64,000 nucleotides of DNA from Gigaspora rosea (lineage: Eukaryota > Glomeromycota > Glomeromycetes > Diversisporales > Gigasporaceae): the NCBI GenBank assembly GCA_003550325.1, contig QKWP01001145.1, forward strand, positions 75,793 to 139,792, given 5' to 3'. Below the pieces are notes generated by a model. That model saw only the letters and a program-made list of their open reading frames with translations, made no database searches and had not been told where the DNA came from. Made by a program: the position numbers and the translations under genes. Below are positions 1 through 11,527 of the stretch, in pieces; the first letter of the stretch is position 1; every line of letters begins with the position of its first letter.

Positions 1-22
1 AAAAAAAAAAAAAAAAAATTAT

Positions 23-1408
23 TTAAAAATTTAATTTAAAAAAATAAAAGTGCATTGCATACCAATTATACTGTATTGTGAAGATGTTTTTTTTTAATTC
101 ACTATAATATGACTCGAGAGATTTTGTAGAGGTTATTTGCAGTAAAATAGGAGAATATTGACGAGTCCAGAGGGTCCAATGATGTGTATTTTTCATATAA
201 TTTCTTAAATATACCTTTGGATAGTCAGAATTGAACATTCATTAATTGCCTCTTGAACAAGTGCATTACAGCTGATTTGCGTTTTTTTATATATTGCTTG
301 AGTAATTTTTTGTCACATCTTTGGTTCATATATATTTTTTAACCAGGTTCACATAACATGGACAGTGAAAAAATAACATCGCACTATATTGAAGACCTTG
401 AAAAGCAATTTTGATACTATTAGCTTCTACATGGCTTTGATCAGCCAAAAAGTATCTAGGTCTTCAGCAGCATGTCCATTGTTTTATTATAATTAGGGCC
501 CTTGCAATGGTGTTACTATCCTCGGCACTTACAAAAAAATGTGCCCAACATCCCAACATCCAAAATTATTGTGAATATATAATATAAATAAACGGTAATC
601 ATATTTATTGGTCTTATGTGTCGAATCAATCAAAGTCAACCATCCGTATTCCTCAAGATTTTTAAGTTGGTTAGGGTGAACAAAAATGATACATTGGGTG
701 TTCTGGTCATTAACCTTAAAATGTTCTACTTGATATTCTTTTTTTTTCAAAAAAAAATTGAATCTTGAATATCTAGCCTTCGATTAGAGTTGCCAAGTAG
801 ATGTATATCAAGAAGTTCACGTACTTTATACTTAATATTCGTAGCTTCTATTCTTCTTAATTCTTTTACACTTTTGTCTAAATTTAACTTTTCTATTGCA
901 AATTCCTTTACCACATTTACAATTTCTGGTGGGTGGTAATTCTTTATAGCTTCTTGTGCAACTAAAGTTTAAACAGTTTGTGAACGTTTGAGCTTTTCAA
1001 TATCTTCGAGAGGATGTGTATGATCAGGCGAGTCTTTATAATGTTCGACTCTTAATTTTTGTTCTAAAATATTATATATCACTTTTATTTTCACAGAGCA
1101 CAAATTATCTGGCCGAACTTTTGTTTTACGGCGCTTCTCATCTGGAACATTTTTTTTTGTGTACTTGACTGTTTAGGTTTATTAAACCAACAGACAAAAG
1201 ACTTCCATGAGTCGCTATTAATATTATCTCGATAGCTGAATTGGATCCATATGTTTGTTACAAGTAGCCACCATTTAGTATCAAATTTTTGAATCAGAAT
1301 CTCCAATGGTCGGTTAATATTAAAAAGAAGAATGCGTTTTTGATCAGGTGTAAGTGTTTCAGGCATGGGTAAGGTAGATAAATTGATAGTTGTAGTAGCA
1401 GGATCCAT
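23..1408 (-). pseudogene. MULE transposase remnant 1
   Basis: Decayed Mutator-like (MULE) transposase read right to left. The N-terminal piece (1408-1091) starts MDPATTTINL and has the segment KWWLLVTNIW, which corresponds to WWLLVSNI in the second copy at about 2480. A middle piece (750-529) carries LIDSTHKTNKYDYRLF and GCWDVG, the region around the first catalytic Asp of MULE transposases. Decayed sequence at about 460-400 reads RYFLADQS and VEANSIK. The last piece (238-23) has QITSTKSLESYYSELKK, which lies before an intron in the second copy. Several stops and frameshifts separate the pieces. The C-terminal part beyond the intron is missing or lies outside the window. Seen: motifs and frame breaks. 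Inferred: transposase identity, from the family pattern. Confidence 0.75.
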
Positions 1409-1830
1409 TAAAACGTAACTAATGAAAAAATTTTTTTTCTAAAAAAAAAAGCACTTATGCTTTAAAAAAGAAAAAAAAAGCACGCACTTTTAAAAAAAAA
1501 CAGGAGTTTCTTGCAAAAAAAAACAAAAAAAAACCTTGTATAATGCTTATAAATCGTTTTATATTTAAAAAAACAGCTCAAACACCCTTGTTATGAGTGA
1601 AAGAGCATTTTCTTACAATGTTCACTAGTGAAAAATACTTCGAGTTGCTTTGATTACAAACGCTAAAAAACGTTATGCAGGATAAAGAGTGTTGGCATTG
1701 CACAATATATTGTTATCGTTATCATTATCATTATATTTTAAATTTGTCCGACCCCCAAAGGTCCACCGTGGATCGCCTTGTTACGTGAGTGCACAATGCT
1801 TTAAACGTCCCCCAAAAAAGGGGGTGTCTG
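1409..1830. other. Spacer between two divergent MULE copies
   Basis: About 420 bases between the two head-to-head MULE copies. It holds long A-runs (1440-1570) and a short less AT-rich stretch at 1745-1830. I see no coding sequence, and no counterpart of the right-hand MULE TIR on the left copy's side. Confidence 0.5.
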
Positions 1831-1874
1831 AAGCCTGGCACCTTACGAGATTACCCAAATCACAGGAAATTGCG
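1831..1874 (+). repeat. MULE 2 left TIR
   Basis: Begins AAGCCTGGCACCTTA, then AGATT and AATCACAGGAAAT. It matches the reverse complement of 7654-7697 with about five mismatches in the first 40 bases. Confidence 0.75.
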
Positions 1875-3052
1875 AAAAGGGATTAATTCTAATTTTTTTT
1901 TGGAAAATCAAATCTTGAAAAATTTATTTTAAATGTATTACTAGTTGAACGCCGCTATATGATATAAGAATTTTTTTTTTTTGTAAGATCTGATTTTACA
2001 GTCTAAATTTTTTTATGAATGATAAGCTGGGGGATTAATTATCGCTATATGATATAAGAATTTTTTTTTTTGGAAGATCTGATTTTATGATCAAACTTTT
2101 TTTTTTTTATGACAATGTCGAATATCACAAGACACATACAATTTTTTTTTTTTTGATTACAATAAGAGGCCAATATATATTTTTACCAGTATATTTGATT
2201 GTATGAATCATTTTTTTGTAGAAAACGAAGAAGGTGTATTTGTAGAAGAAAAGGAAACCGTACTTGAGGAAGAGGAGGGTATTGTTTATGAGAAAAATGA
2301 TAAAGCCGAGCTTGAAGAACATGAAGAGGCCATGTCAGAAAAAATAGAAACACTGTACTTGAAGAAAATGAAGAGGTCACACTTAAATTTTATATGTCTC
2401 AATCCTTAACCACTAATAAAAGATGTGTACTTCTCTTCAATGTTGGTTAACCGTTTGAAGTTTCAATGCATGATTTTAATCATGCATGGTGGCTGCTTGT
2501 TTCAAATATTTGAACTAGATTTAGCTATAAAAATTATGCTAATGGTAATTCATGGAAAGTTTTTGCATGCCAGCTTATGAAGTATAACCATTCAAGAGGT
2601 CGAAAAGAAAGTATCCCTCTTGAAAAACGTAGAAAGACAAAAATCTGTTCTCCCAACCTGTGCTCTGCAAAAATTCATGTATTGTGTTTTGTTAGAGCAC
2701 AAAAAGTGCAAATTGAGCAATATAATAATAGCCTTGACTATACGCATACACTTGGGGAAAGTGAAGTATTAAAGCATTCAGATATAGCTTAAAAATTAGT
2801 GGAAGAAGAAGCAGCCAAGAACTACTTGCCACCAACTATTATGAGCGTGATCAAAGAATATGCAACAAGGAAACTAGATTTGGGTGCAAGTGTCAAAGAG
2901 TTAAAACAAAAGGAAGTTTCAAACATTAAGCAAAGAGTTTGGGAAGTACAAAAAAATGACAATTTTGGGGGTAATATAGATATAGATTCTGACATTGTAG
3001 AATGTATTAATTTTTTAAAAAATGAAGATTGGGTCTTTTTGATTTATATACA

Positions 3053-3199
3053 TTGGCTTAGTGCTAAAAAAAGGGACGATATTAACAAAAAAAATTTTTC
3101 TACAAAAAATTAATTATCTTGTGAACCAGTTTGCAAGATAATTAATTTTTTGTAAAAGATTTTTTTTGTTAATATCATCCCTTTTTTAGCACCAAGCCC
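3053..3199. repeat. Short hairpin-forming foldback
   Basis: An inverted repeat with about 60-base arms: GTGCTAAAAAAAGGGACG on the left is answered by CCCTTTTTTAGCAC on the right, with CTTGTGAACCAGTTTGCAAG at the tip. It lies at the left edge of the DNA that interrupts MULE 2. It is probably a MITE or the end of a larger insertion. No TSD was resolved. Confidence 0.7.
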
Positions 3200-3273
3200 A
3201 TATGCTTCATTTATTTATTATTTTATTTATTTTCTTTATTTATTCTAAAAGGATATAATGTTGAACATGTATA

Positions 3274-3420
3274 CAATATTGGGTAAAAATTGTAGAATAA
3301 TGGTATTTTGGCTCAATCTGGTAAATGATTGGCTGACACGTGCCACAAAACGGCACGTGTCAGACGATCATTTACCAGATTGAGTCAAATTACTGTTATT
3401 CTACAATTTTTCCAATATTG
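3274..3420. repeat. 147-bp foldback element
   Basis: Near-perfect palindromic element. The left arm begins CAATATTGGGTAAAAATTG and the right arm ends CAATTTTTCCAATATTG. The centre is GCACGTGTCAG facing CTGACACGTGC. Arms are about 70 bases with few mismatches. No coding capacity. It lies about 200 bases upstream of the Crypton gene, so it could also act as part of that element's flank. Confidence 0.75.
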
Positions 3421-3618
3421 GTGTTATCCGACAATCTATGATCATGGCCGATCTAATTTGCCCTATATATAGTTTAGATCTAAAAAATGATAATTATAAA
3501 AAAAAGATCTCGTTTCTCTTTTATCTAGCGCAGTATTTTTTTTCCGTTACAATACTTTCTTTAAAAAAAACATTTTAATACTGTAAAAACGTGTTCCGGA
3601 AACTGTATCAACCTTATA

Positions 3619-5594
3619 ATGCCGAATTCAAAGGTGAAACCAAAAGCTAAGCTCAAACACGGTGATGTGATTCATGCCATTTCATCATCTGGGAACAAAA
3701 ATGTAGCAAATAATGCCATTTCAACTGTGAATAAAAGTGCTAGAACCAGTAAAGTAAAAAGAAAAGCCTTTCCAACAAAGGAGCATATGGAAGAATCAAG
3801 TGTGAATAGTTGTAATGGGTCAAATGTGACCGGTAATGTTGAATTTGAAGATAGTACGACTAGTGACATTGAAATTGAAAGTAGTATAAAGACGCCAAGC
3901 AATAAAGTAACATTTTTTCTAGTTTTATGAAGTTTCGTTCATTTACAAAAAAAAACTAATATGTTAATATAGCGGGTTAGGTATATGGAACCTATCTTTG
4001 GAGACCTTGAAGCCATTTGTGGGGATGCAAGGGTACAAGCAACACATAAAGCAACAGCGGTTTGGATTAGAGCTCTTGAAGAGTTTCGGTCTGACGTGGG
4101 TTATAATGGCAAAGTTGAAGAAATGGAATCAAAAGAGGTTCTTGAAGACCAACTATCAAAATTTGTATGTGCTATGAAAAAAAAGGATGGTACTGAATAC
4201 CACACATCCTCAATCTGTAATTGTATGGCTGCGATTTGGAGGCACCTAAATCAACATTCAGTGATGCTAAAGCCTGTGGAAATTCTTAGCCCCAAGGTGT
4301 ATTTCGATCTGAATACCATTGTTAACTTTAAATTGAAAAATTTAACAGCAAAGGGTTTAGGTGAACGTGCCGGATCAGATGGGTTGACCTTACAAGAAGT
4401 CGAGCAAATCTTCTGCCACTATACTATGCAACGTGATAATCCTGAGGGACTATTATGGTGTATTTTTTTTTATAATTCAATTTTTTTGGCCCTACGAGGC
4501 GGTGAACATTATGATCTTCAAATAGGTAGCTTTGTAAAAAGAGTTGATGGTGGAATCGATGTGAAGCTGTATAGATCGAAAACGAATCAAAGAGGACTTG
4601 GAGATTATGATGGTCAAGCTGAGGTCATCAGTTTACTGAATATAAAAAGTATAATTGATGACTACGAGTTTTATTTTGTTAAACGTCCAGTCACAGTGGT
4701 AACAAATTTTTATCTTAAACCTATGTCAGCAAGCTCAGGTATGTATCTATTTTAATATTGGCATTTTCATTTCTTTATACTAATTTTTTTTGTTTTTTTT
4801 TACAAGTTGAATTTTGTAGCAATTGGTTTTACGGGCAAGCAATGGGTGAAAAAAAATTAAGGACGTACTTTCGGGTCATTTGTGAATCTACTGATATTCA
4901 ATTTGGAGGTCGTAATTTGTCAAACTACTCAGAGAGAAAAACGGCGGTTCAAGTGCTCAAAGAACTTGGTTATTCTGATGCTGTGGTCATGTCAATCATG
5001 AGGCATAAGTCACAAAAGGGTCTAGCTTCATATGAACAACAGAAGTCTACCATGCAGCAAGAGGGTCTTAACAGATTTTTAAAGGCATTGACATTTATAA
5101 ATAAACATGAAGAATCTCTCAAAGGTATTAAATTTTCAATTTATTTTTTTTGTAACAATTCGATTTATTATTTATTTATTTTTTTATTTGTAGAAAATAA
5201 ATCGATATCAAGTAGCGATGGCAATTTCGTGTCAGCAAGTTCTTTATTTAAAAGGGGAAGTTCAATAGTATCGCTTGCAGGTCATATTAATATGCTTGAA
5301 GTAGATGACTATGAACCACCAGGAACAACTAGTGACTATGATGAACCACCAGAAGCTAATACGAATAAACCACCAGAAGCAAGCACTAATGACACACCAG
5401 GAGCAACTACAAGTGACGCAGCAGGAGCAACATGCACTTATAAGCCGCTGCAGCCACAAATACGAAACGTTTTGGGTGAAATTGAGCCGCGAAATCCTGG
5501 TCAGAAAAATGGACAAAATGAAGAAAATCGAAAGGAATTTATTGAAAAATTCCTGACCGGGAATACATTTAGGGAAGTAACAAAAATCAGGTGA
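3619..5594 (+). CDS. Crypton-type tyrosine recombinase, intact, 4 exons
   Basis: Four exons (3619-3906, 3973-4738, 4807-5124, 5194-5594) join into an uninterrupted 590-codon frame. All three introns are GT-AG and 66-69 bases long. The product has a basic, Ser/Lys-rich N-terminus (1-96), a helical core-binding region, and a catalytic domain with R271 in LALRGGEHYDL, R395 in NYSERKTA, H418 in RHKS and Y427 in SYEQQ. The nine-residue H-to-Y spacing is typical of tyrosine recombinases. The position of the usual His in HxxR is Tyr392. The C-terminal tail (about 460-590) has repeated EPPGTT/EPPEA-like segments. Such enzymes cut and rejoin DNA through a 3'-phosphotyrosine link and move Cryptons, which lack long TIRs. 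The gene lies inside a dead MULE. A KCTD/ZMYM-like domesticated relative is an alternative, but the context favours a Crypton. Confidence 0.82.
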
Positions 5595-5984
5595 TTTTTT
5601 AGGGGGGAGGGGGGTAAAAAAAGTTGAAATTATATATAAGAACCTGACTATTTATATATTAAGAAAGAGGGAGGGGGGTAGGCCTCTGATAAAAAATAAT
5701 CAGGTGATTAATGACACTGCCCTTAATAATTGTGTTTTTCATTTTTAATTTTCTGAAAGTAAAATGTAAATTAGTATTGTAATAAAAAAAATTAATAATA
5801 AAAATTTAATTACTTAGCTTATATTAAAATTCCATACAATTGTCTATAATATTTGTATAAAACATGAATATTTGACATTGAATCGTACAAAACATAAATA
5901 TTTGGCATTGCATTATAATTTTGCCAAAAATATCAAGACGCTGCTGCGCTATGATCATATGAGTTTGTCAGATAATATAACAAT
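5595..5984. other. Downstream flank of the Crypton
   Basis: Contains two G-runs (GGGGGGAGGGGGG near 5601, and GAGGGAGGGGGG near 5667) and a repeated ATCAGGTGATT at 5587 and 5698. There is also an imperfect direct repeat with the core ATATTTGRCATTG (about 5865 and 5900). The right border between the Crypton insert and MULE 2 is somewhere near 5930-5985. It is not sharply defined. Confidence 0.45.
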
Positions 5985-7653
5985 ATGAGTCAATCTACCT
6001 ATGGAATAGTTTTAGCGCACCCACTCCAACTTGTAAAGCTTGAACGACATAGATGGTTAGCCCTAATCGATTTGACGCGTAAGACGAACAAATATGACTG
6101 TCACCTATTCACTTTGTATATAAGAGATACATATGGATGCTGGAATGTTGGTGCCCACTTTTTTTTCAGTAAAGAAGATAGCGACACAGTCGCAGATGCA
6201 TCAAAAATTGTTAGACGATTTGTACATGTTAGATGATTTGTACATTACTGGCATTCCCAATACATTCTTGCTGATATAAGACACATTGAGGCTAATAGCA
6301 TTAGAAAAGTATTTCCTGGTCTTCACAGTGGTGAGCAAGAGTGTGCCGTAATTTTCTGTACAGTTCATGTAATGCGGGTATGGATGAATAAGATATATGA
6401 AACCAAAGTCCGAAGCTTGATGATTCAAGCAATACATAAAACTACAAAAATTGGTTGTGAGGAGCTTATACAGCAGGCAATTCATACTTGTCAAGTTTCT
6501 GGTACAAAAACTACATTACGCGCAATTATATGAAAAATTCGAATCAATGTGCTCTCTGGGCACGACAGCATTCACCCCTTCTATTGCAAGTGATTTCAAC
6601 CAACCCCTAGAGTCCTATCATAATGAATTAAAATGGACAACTTCTTCTAAGCATGTCATTATAGGTATAATACAGAAAATTAGTTTAAAATTTATTTATT
6701 TTTTTTTAATTCGTATAAAAATAATTTTTTAACAATAAAATATATTTTTATTATAAAATATTAAATTATTAATTTCGCTATTTAATATTATTATACTTTT
6801 ATCAGGTGCATATCATAAAATTATTGCCCTGGATGCCAGAAGACACTCAATCTCAGAAAATATGGCCTTCAAATTTCGAATTAAACAAATTTCTGTTGTT
6901 GGAGTTGATGATGAAATTCTTAGTAAGATTCGCAAGTTCTCCTATCCCATCTAGCAGCTAATTGTTACCGAAGCCTGTGCCGTTAAAAAACAAATTGAAA
7001 AGGGTAAAGAAATACCTGGTTTGACTTTGCTTAATTGTTTTTCCTTGTTTTTTCGCTAGTACTTACTTCCCTGCTAATATATGCTTCACAAACATATATA
7101 TAGTGATAAACTATTAACATTAGTGTGTGGGTGCAATTTCAACAAATGTTTGTGGAGAATGCTTTTGAAATATATGAACATCATGAAATTGTAACAATTG
7201 AAATACCTAAAAAAACAGAAGCTGATAAGGCCTTGGAGAATCGATGCTCAGTTGTGAATGAACTAATGGAAAGAACCCGTAATGCATATTGGAGAATAGA
7301 GAATGAAGGAAGCCCAGAGGAAAAAACAGAATTTATTAAAAATTTACAAAGTTCTTTAGAACATATTTTAAATAAATTAATCAACAGCTTTGAAATGCGT
7401 ACGCATACCTGTTTATTCCTATACACTTTCTAAAACACATGCTTAAGTTTTTTATAAATGGCTCATATAAAAAAAAAGAACTGTATTTTATTAACCATTT
7501 TTTTTTAAAAAAAAAACATTAAAAAAAATTGTATTTATTAAAGGTTTACATTAATAATAAAAAAAAATATATTAATTAAATGTTAATAATAAAAAAAAGT
7601 TATTGTGTATTACGTTAAAAAATTATCAGAAATAATCATGATCACATGCGTTC

Positions 7654-7697
7654 TGTGATTTCCTGTGATTCAGGAAATCTCATAAGGTGCCAGGCTT
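7654..7697 (-). repeat. MULE 2 right TIR
   Basis: Read on the minus strand it begins AAGCCTGGCACCTTA and matches 1831-1874. The preceding bases (7434-7650) are AT-rich 3' flank with no gene. Confidence 0.75.
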
Positions 7698-8750
7698 AGC
7701 TTAATTTCAAACACATATGGTAGGTATTTTCAAATATACTTTTGCTTTTTGCTTTTTTCAACAAACCCTGAGTTTGGCTTTTGTTGGTTATATATTATTA
7801 TTTTTTTTTAATATTAAGGGTGTAGCTCCTGCCCCAAACTTTATTAATACTTAAGCAAATTGACATATGGCGGTGCCTTTTATTTATATATATTATATAC
7901 AAGTATTGGAACTAGAACTTTAGGCTGTGAAACCTTTTATCCACGGTAAAACCCACCAGAGCCTTCCATATTCCTATTTATATAGTTGACCTAGATTTGT
8001 ACGTCCCTTTTCAACCAACAATCAGCATCCACATGTCCGCTACTTTACCCACATTTTCTAATTCATCACTCCAATTTGGTGTGTGTTGCCAGATAGGCGC
8101 TTTATGCTTTCAAGTTGGTGTACCCGAAATCTGGTTACCCAAAAAATCCCTTACTAGTGTACTTCTTGGGAGTTCATATCTCAAGCCATGTATCTGCCTC
8201 TACCACATTGGGTAAGTATCTCAAGCCTGCATGCTGCCGCAACCAGCCGGTTTCGTGTGACTTGAGGACCCAGGATTTAACAGACCCCGGACATCTCTGA
8301 TATATGTTATATTTTTTTTTTAGCAAATTGATTCAAATTTGATCTAAGGTCCAAATTTAAATTTTAGCAAATAGAAGTTAATTTTAAAAAGGGTCATAAT
8401 TGAATATTTTGGCAAATTACAAAGATTTTATGCATGTTATATTTTATTTTTAGCAATTTACCCACATTTTTGCATAAATTATTGTAACAAGTTAAGTTGC
8501 GCTATAATGATCGATCCAGATATAACAAGTTGTTAATGGCTATATAGAGTAAAATGATAATCTATTATAATTAAAAATAAATAAAAGTAGTTGTAGCATG
8601 TAATCAGGTTTTAGTATCAATAGCAACTTGGTACTTACCCCGCATATGTATTATGATCATTGATCGTGATTGTATATCAATAAACAAATAAATATGTAAT
8701 GCAATTGCATAGAGATGTAAATTAGTTAGTAATTCACATAATAATTGTAG

Positions 8751-10243
8751 TTAATATTATCTCTATAAGTTCTTGATCAAATTTAATAAAAATTTTTTTA
8801 TTTGAATTCTATGGATTCGTACAATTAAAATAAAAAATTTTCATCAAATTTGGTCAAGAATTCGTAAAGATATCTTTGATGAAAGTTCCTGTAAACAATT
8901 TCAACGCAGCTTCTTTGCAATATGTTTTTTTGTTTTTTCAAAATAACCCACTGTTTGGTGATGATTTACAAGACATTTTACTATGCTAACTAAAAAAAAA
9001 ATTATAAAAAGACTTATAGCGCATATCATGGACTAATAGAATCTCAAATTTCATAAAAAAATATTGAAAACTCATAAAGATATTAACGTTTTTGTAAATT
9101 TGAACGCATACGTTTTCGCAAGTTTTCCCCTAAATTCAAATGCTTCTGGAGGCACTTTCTCAAAATGAAACATACAAAATACGATTAAATAAGTTGATAG
9201 AATAGATATTCAAGAGTTTTCAGTTAAAATTTTATCAAAAACGGATTAATATTGATGAAGTTTTAATGATTTTTTCAATTTGCTTCCAGATTCGGGATTT
9301 TCTAAAATTTTCAATTTTGATCAAAACAGAAAAATCACCATCACAGGCTAGATTTTCACAAGTTCAAATGAAACAAGTTACTGCGCACTAATAAAATCAA
9401 TAGAGAATAGATTAAAATTTTGCTTTCTAAAATTTCAAGTTATTTGGTTAAATATTCATTCTATAATAGCTTTTTTTCATTTGGCGCAGCTTCTTTAAAA
9501 GAAGCTGCGCCAAATAAAAAAAGCTATTATAGAATGAATATTTAACCAAATAACTTGAAATTTTAGAAAGCAAAATTTTAATCTATTCTCTATTGATTTT
9601 ATTAGTGCGCAGTAACTTGTTTAATTTGAACTTGTGAAAATCTAGCCTGTGATGGTGATTTTTCTGTTTTGATCAAAATTGAAAATTTTAGAAAATCCCG
9701 AATCTGGAAGCAAATTGAAAAAATCATTAAAACTTCATCAATATTAATCCGTTTTTGATAAAATTTTAACTGAAAACTCTTGAATATCTATTCTATCAAC
9801 TTATTTAATCGTATTTTGTATGTTTCATTTTGAGAAAGTGCCTCCAGAAGCATTTGAATTTAGGGGAAAACTTGCGAAAATGTATGCGTTCAAATTTACA
9901 AAAACGTTAATATCTTTATGAGTTTTCAATATTTTTTCATGAAATTTGAGATTCTATTAGTCCATGATATGCGCTATAAGTCTTGTTATAAAATTTTTTT
10001 TAGTTAGCATAGTAAAATTTCTTGTAAATCATCGCCGAACAGTGGGTTATTTTGAAAAAGCAAAAAAACATATTGCAAAGAAGCTGCATTGAAATTGTTT
10101 ACAGGAACTTTCATCAAAGATATCTTTACGAGTTCTTGACCAAATTTGATGAAAATTTTTTTATTTTAATTGTACGAATCCATAGAATTCAAATAAAAAA
10201 ATTTTTATTAAATTTGATCAAGAACTTATAGAGATAATATTAA
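8751..10243. repeat. 1,493-bp near-perfect palindrome
   Basis: Two 746-base arms mirror each other about a single central base at 9497. The centre is GCGCAGCTTCTTTAAAAGAA, followed by its mirror. The outer ends are TTAATATTATCTCTATAAG and its inverse. The symmetric coordinates show no net indels between arms, and the segments I compared by eye differ at only occasional single bases. If transcribed it would make a very long hairpin RNA. It is noncoding. Confidence 0.85.
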
Positions 10244-10376
10244 TAAAAGGTTTTAAAAGTTAAAATATTTAAGTGACAAAATCGAATAGCAATTCCTTAA
10301 TTTTATTAATAAAATAATATTATACCCAAAATTTTATTAAATGATTATAATATTTTGCTCTAATAAAACTTATTTA

Positions 10377-10548
10377 GCACATAAAAATACATTATGCAAG
10401 TAAATTTACTTTTATATTTCTTGAAAATTTAAGAAAAGATGCTTAATTTTTGATTTTTTGATCAAAAAATCCAAAATTAAGTATCTCTTCTTAAATTTTC
10501 AAGAAATATAAAAGTAAATATGCCAGTAAAATGTATTTTTATATGCTG
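10377..10548. repeat. Secondary palindrome, about 85-bp arms
   Basis: Centre TTTTTTGATCAAAAAA near 10454-10469. The arms carry CTTTTATATTTCTTGAAAAT and its inverse. It lies inside the same 2.46-kb element, between the big palindrome and the right TIR. Confidence 0.75.
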
Positions 10549-11454
10549 CACAAATTTTTTTAGAGCACCTGAACCTAAGAGCACTATCTAAATGTAATAA
10601 TTTAGTTTTTAGCAAATTACTATAAAAACTTCATGTAATAATTGAATTTTTAGCAAATTTGCTTGATTTTAGAAGTAGCAAAAACCTTAAAATTTGTGCA
10701 GATCAGTTATGACCTATATGAGAGATGTCCGGGGTCCTGATTTAACATTCCAAATTTGGAAATGTGCGAACGACGATACTTCCCGCTATGGTGGCAAGAA
10801 CCTGGACTTTCGCATATGCTTCTAGTGCCGAATATAGTTAGATAGCATCATGAGGCTAGGGAGAACCCGGTCACCACTGCATGCACTTATACCAGCATAT
10901 ACCCATATTGGTGGTCCCAAATTCTTTTAGCGTCCGAAGACTCTCATATGGGTATGCCCAGAGCTCTGTTGGGTCTTGACACATATACATCTCCATGTTT
11001 CCGCCTCTTATTGGTCGATTAGTTTTGTCTGCCCTTGCGAAGTTCACTAGACCCCAGTACCCGGTTAGTCACTCTTTGGATCCTTTTTCTCAGTTATCCC
11101 AGACTATCAATCCAGTTGGCCCGGAAGGATCAGTCTGCCAGGCTTTAGGTGCCTAAGGTCTCCCTTTTCTTGGTTCATGCTTCTATAACATATGACCTTT
11201 CCTCTGGTACAACTCCTATGACCAGGTTGGTAAGCCCATTTTGCCATAGGGCTCTTGCCCGTCCAGTTTCCCGGTCAGTCATGCTAAGATCCTTTTCCCT
11301 GGTATCGTCGAAGGTCCAGCGACCTCTCCACTCGGGGCTTGCCAAACGGGCTTCAATTGTTCTGGTCCTTGGCTTTTACCAAGGTTACAGTAATCTACCT
11401 GACCGATCGATGAACAAATGTTACTGTAACACAGGCCTATTTTTCAATTTGTCT

Positions 11455-11527
11455 CCAGTGGGATTTGAACTCTAAACCTGCTGCTTGGGGGTGACAACCA
11501 GACAGCTTCTCTATGTTGCCACACTCT
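11455..11527 (-). promoter_or_regulatory. Probable RNA polymerase III internal promoter
   Basis: On the minus strand, AGTTCAAATCC (plus 11461-11471) fits the tRNA B-box pattern. An A-box-like stretch (TAGAGAAGCTG) lies about 50 bases earlier in the head of the retroposon. The same two blocks are conserved in the second copy (near 47029-47085). I infer Pol III use from motif and spacing only. Confidence 0.5.

Larger units (their letters stand above)
2203..7433 (+). pseudogene. MULE transposase remnant 2, split by an insertion
   Basis: Plus-strand MULE transposase in pieces. It starts with a Glu-rich N-terminus (2203-2409). Next come WWLLVSNI (about 2480), 2577-2792, and 2799-3113, where the coding match stops near FLKNEDW. 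It resumes at 5985 with STYGIVLAHPLQL, LIDLTRKTNKYDC and GCWNVGAHFFFS. It continues with YILAD and FPGLHSGEQECAVIFCTVH (about 6260-6365) and SDFNQPLESYHNELK (about 6590). A plausible intron (6665-6805, GTATAA to ATCAG) is followed by VGVDDEILSKIRKF and a C-terminal piece to 7433. Many stops and frameshifts. The gap between 3040 and about 5950 is foreign DNA containing the Crypton. MULE transposases are DDE enzymes usually of 600-800 residues. This copy cannot be functional. Confidence 0.78.
1831..7697 (+). mobile_element. MULE element 2, with a Crypton inserted
   Basis: A Mutator-like element bounded by inverted repeats. The left end begins AAGCCTGGCACCTTA at 1831. The right end, read on the minus strand from 7697, begins with the same 15 bases. 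Similarity runs about 40 bases, including AATCACAGGAAAT, with a handful of mismatches. Between them lies a broken MULE transposase (2203-7433, plus), into which about 2.9 kb carrying a Crypton gene has been inserted. I could not find a clear 8-11 bp TSD at the edges (left flank ends ggtgtctg, right flank starts agcttaat), so the exact termini are approximate. Confidence 0.7.
8282..10738. mobile_element. 2.46-kb DNA element with TIRs and 8-bp TSD
   Basis: The left end is AGACCCCGGACATCTCT. The right end, reversed, is AGGACCCCGGACATCTCT. GATTTAAC is duplicated at 8274-8281 and 10739-10746. The second retroposon copy lacks this insert at the matching place (AAGATTTAGCATTC near 46240), which acts as an empty site. 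It contains no ORF, but holds the large palindrome 8751-10243 and a smaller one at 10377-10548. An 8-bp TSD fits hAT-type integration. Family assignment is inference. Confidence 0.75.

Noticed and set aside
1689..1886. 65-codon plus ORF
   Set aside because: Covers the MULE left TIR. No family resemblance.
5262..5516. 84-codon Cys/Trp/Ser-rich minus ORF
   Set aside because: Antisense of the repetitive tail of the Crypton exon 4. The Cys and Trp come from the complementary repeat.
11149..11475. 108-codon plus-strand ORF
   Set aside because: Antisense to the retroposon body and over its tRNA-like head. The frame is not preserved in the second copy.
11455..11527. Possible functional tRNA gene
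   Set aside because: The B box is present, but the acceptor and anticodon stems do not pair well. Context and TSDs show it is a retroposon head.
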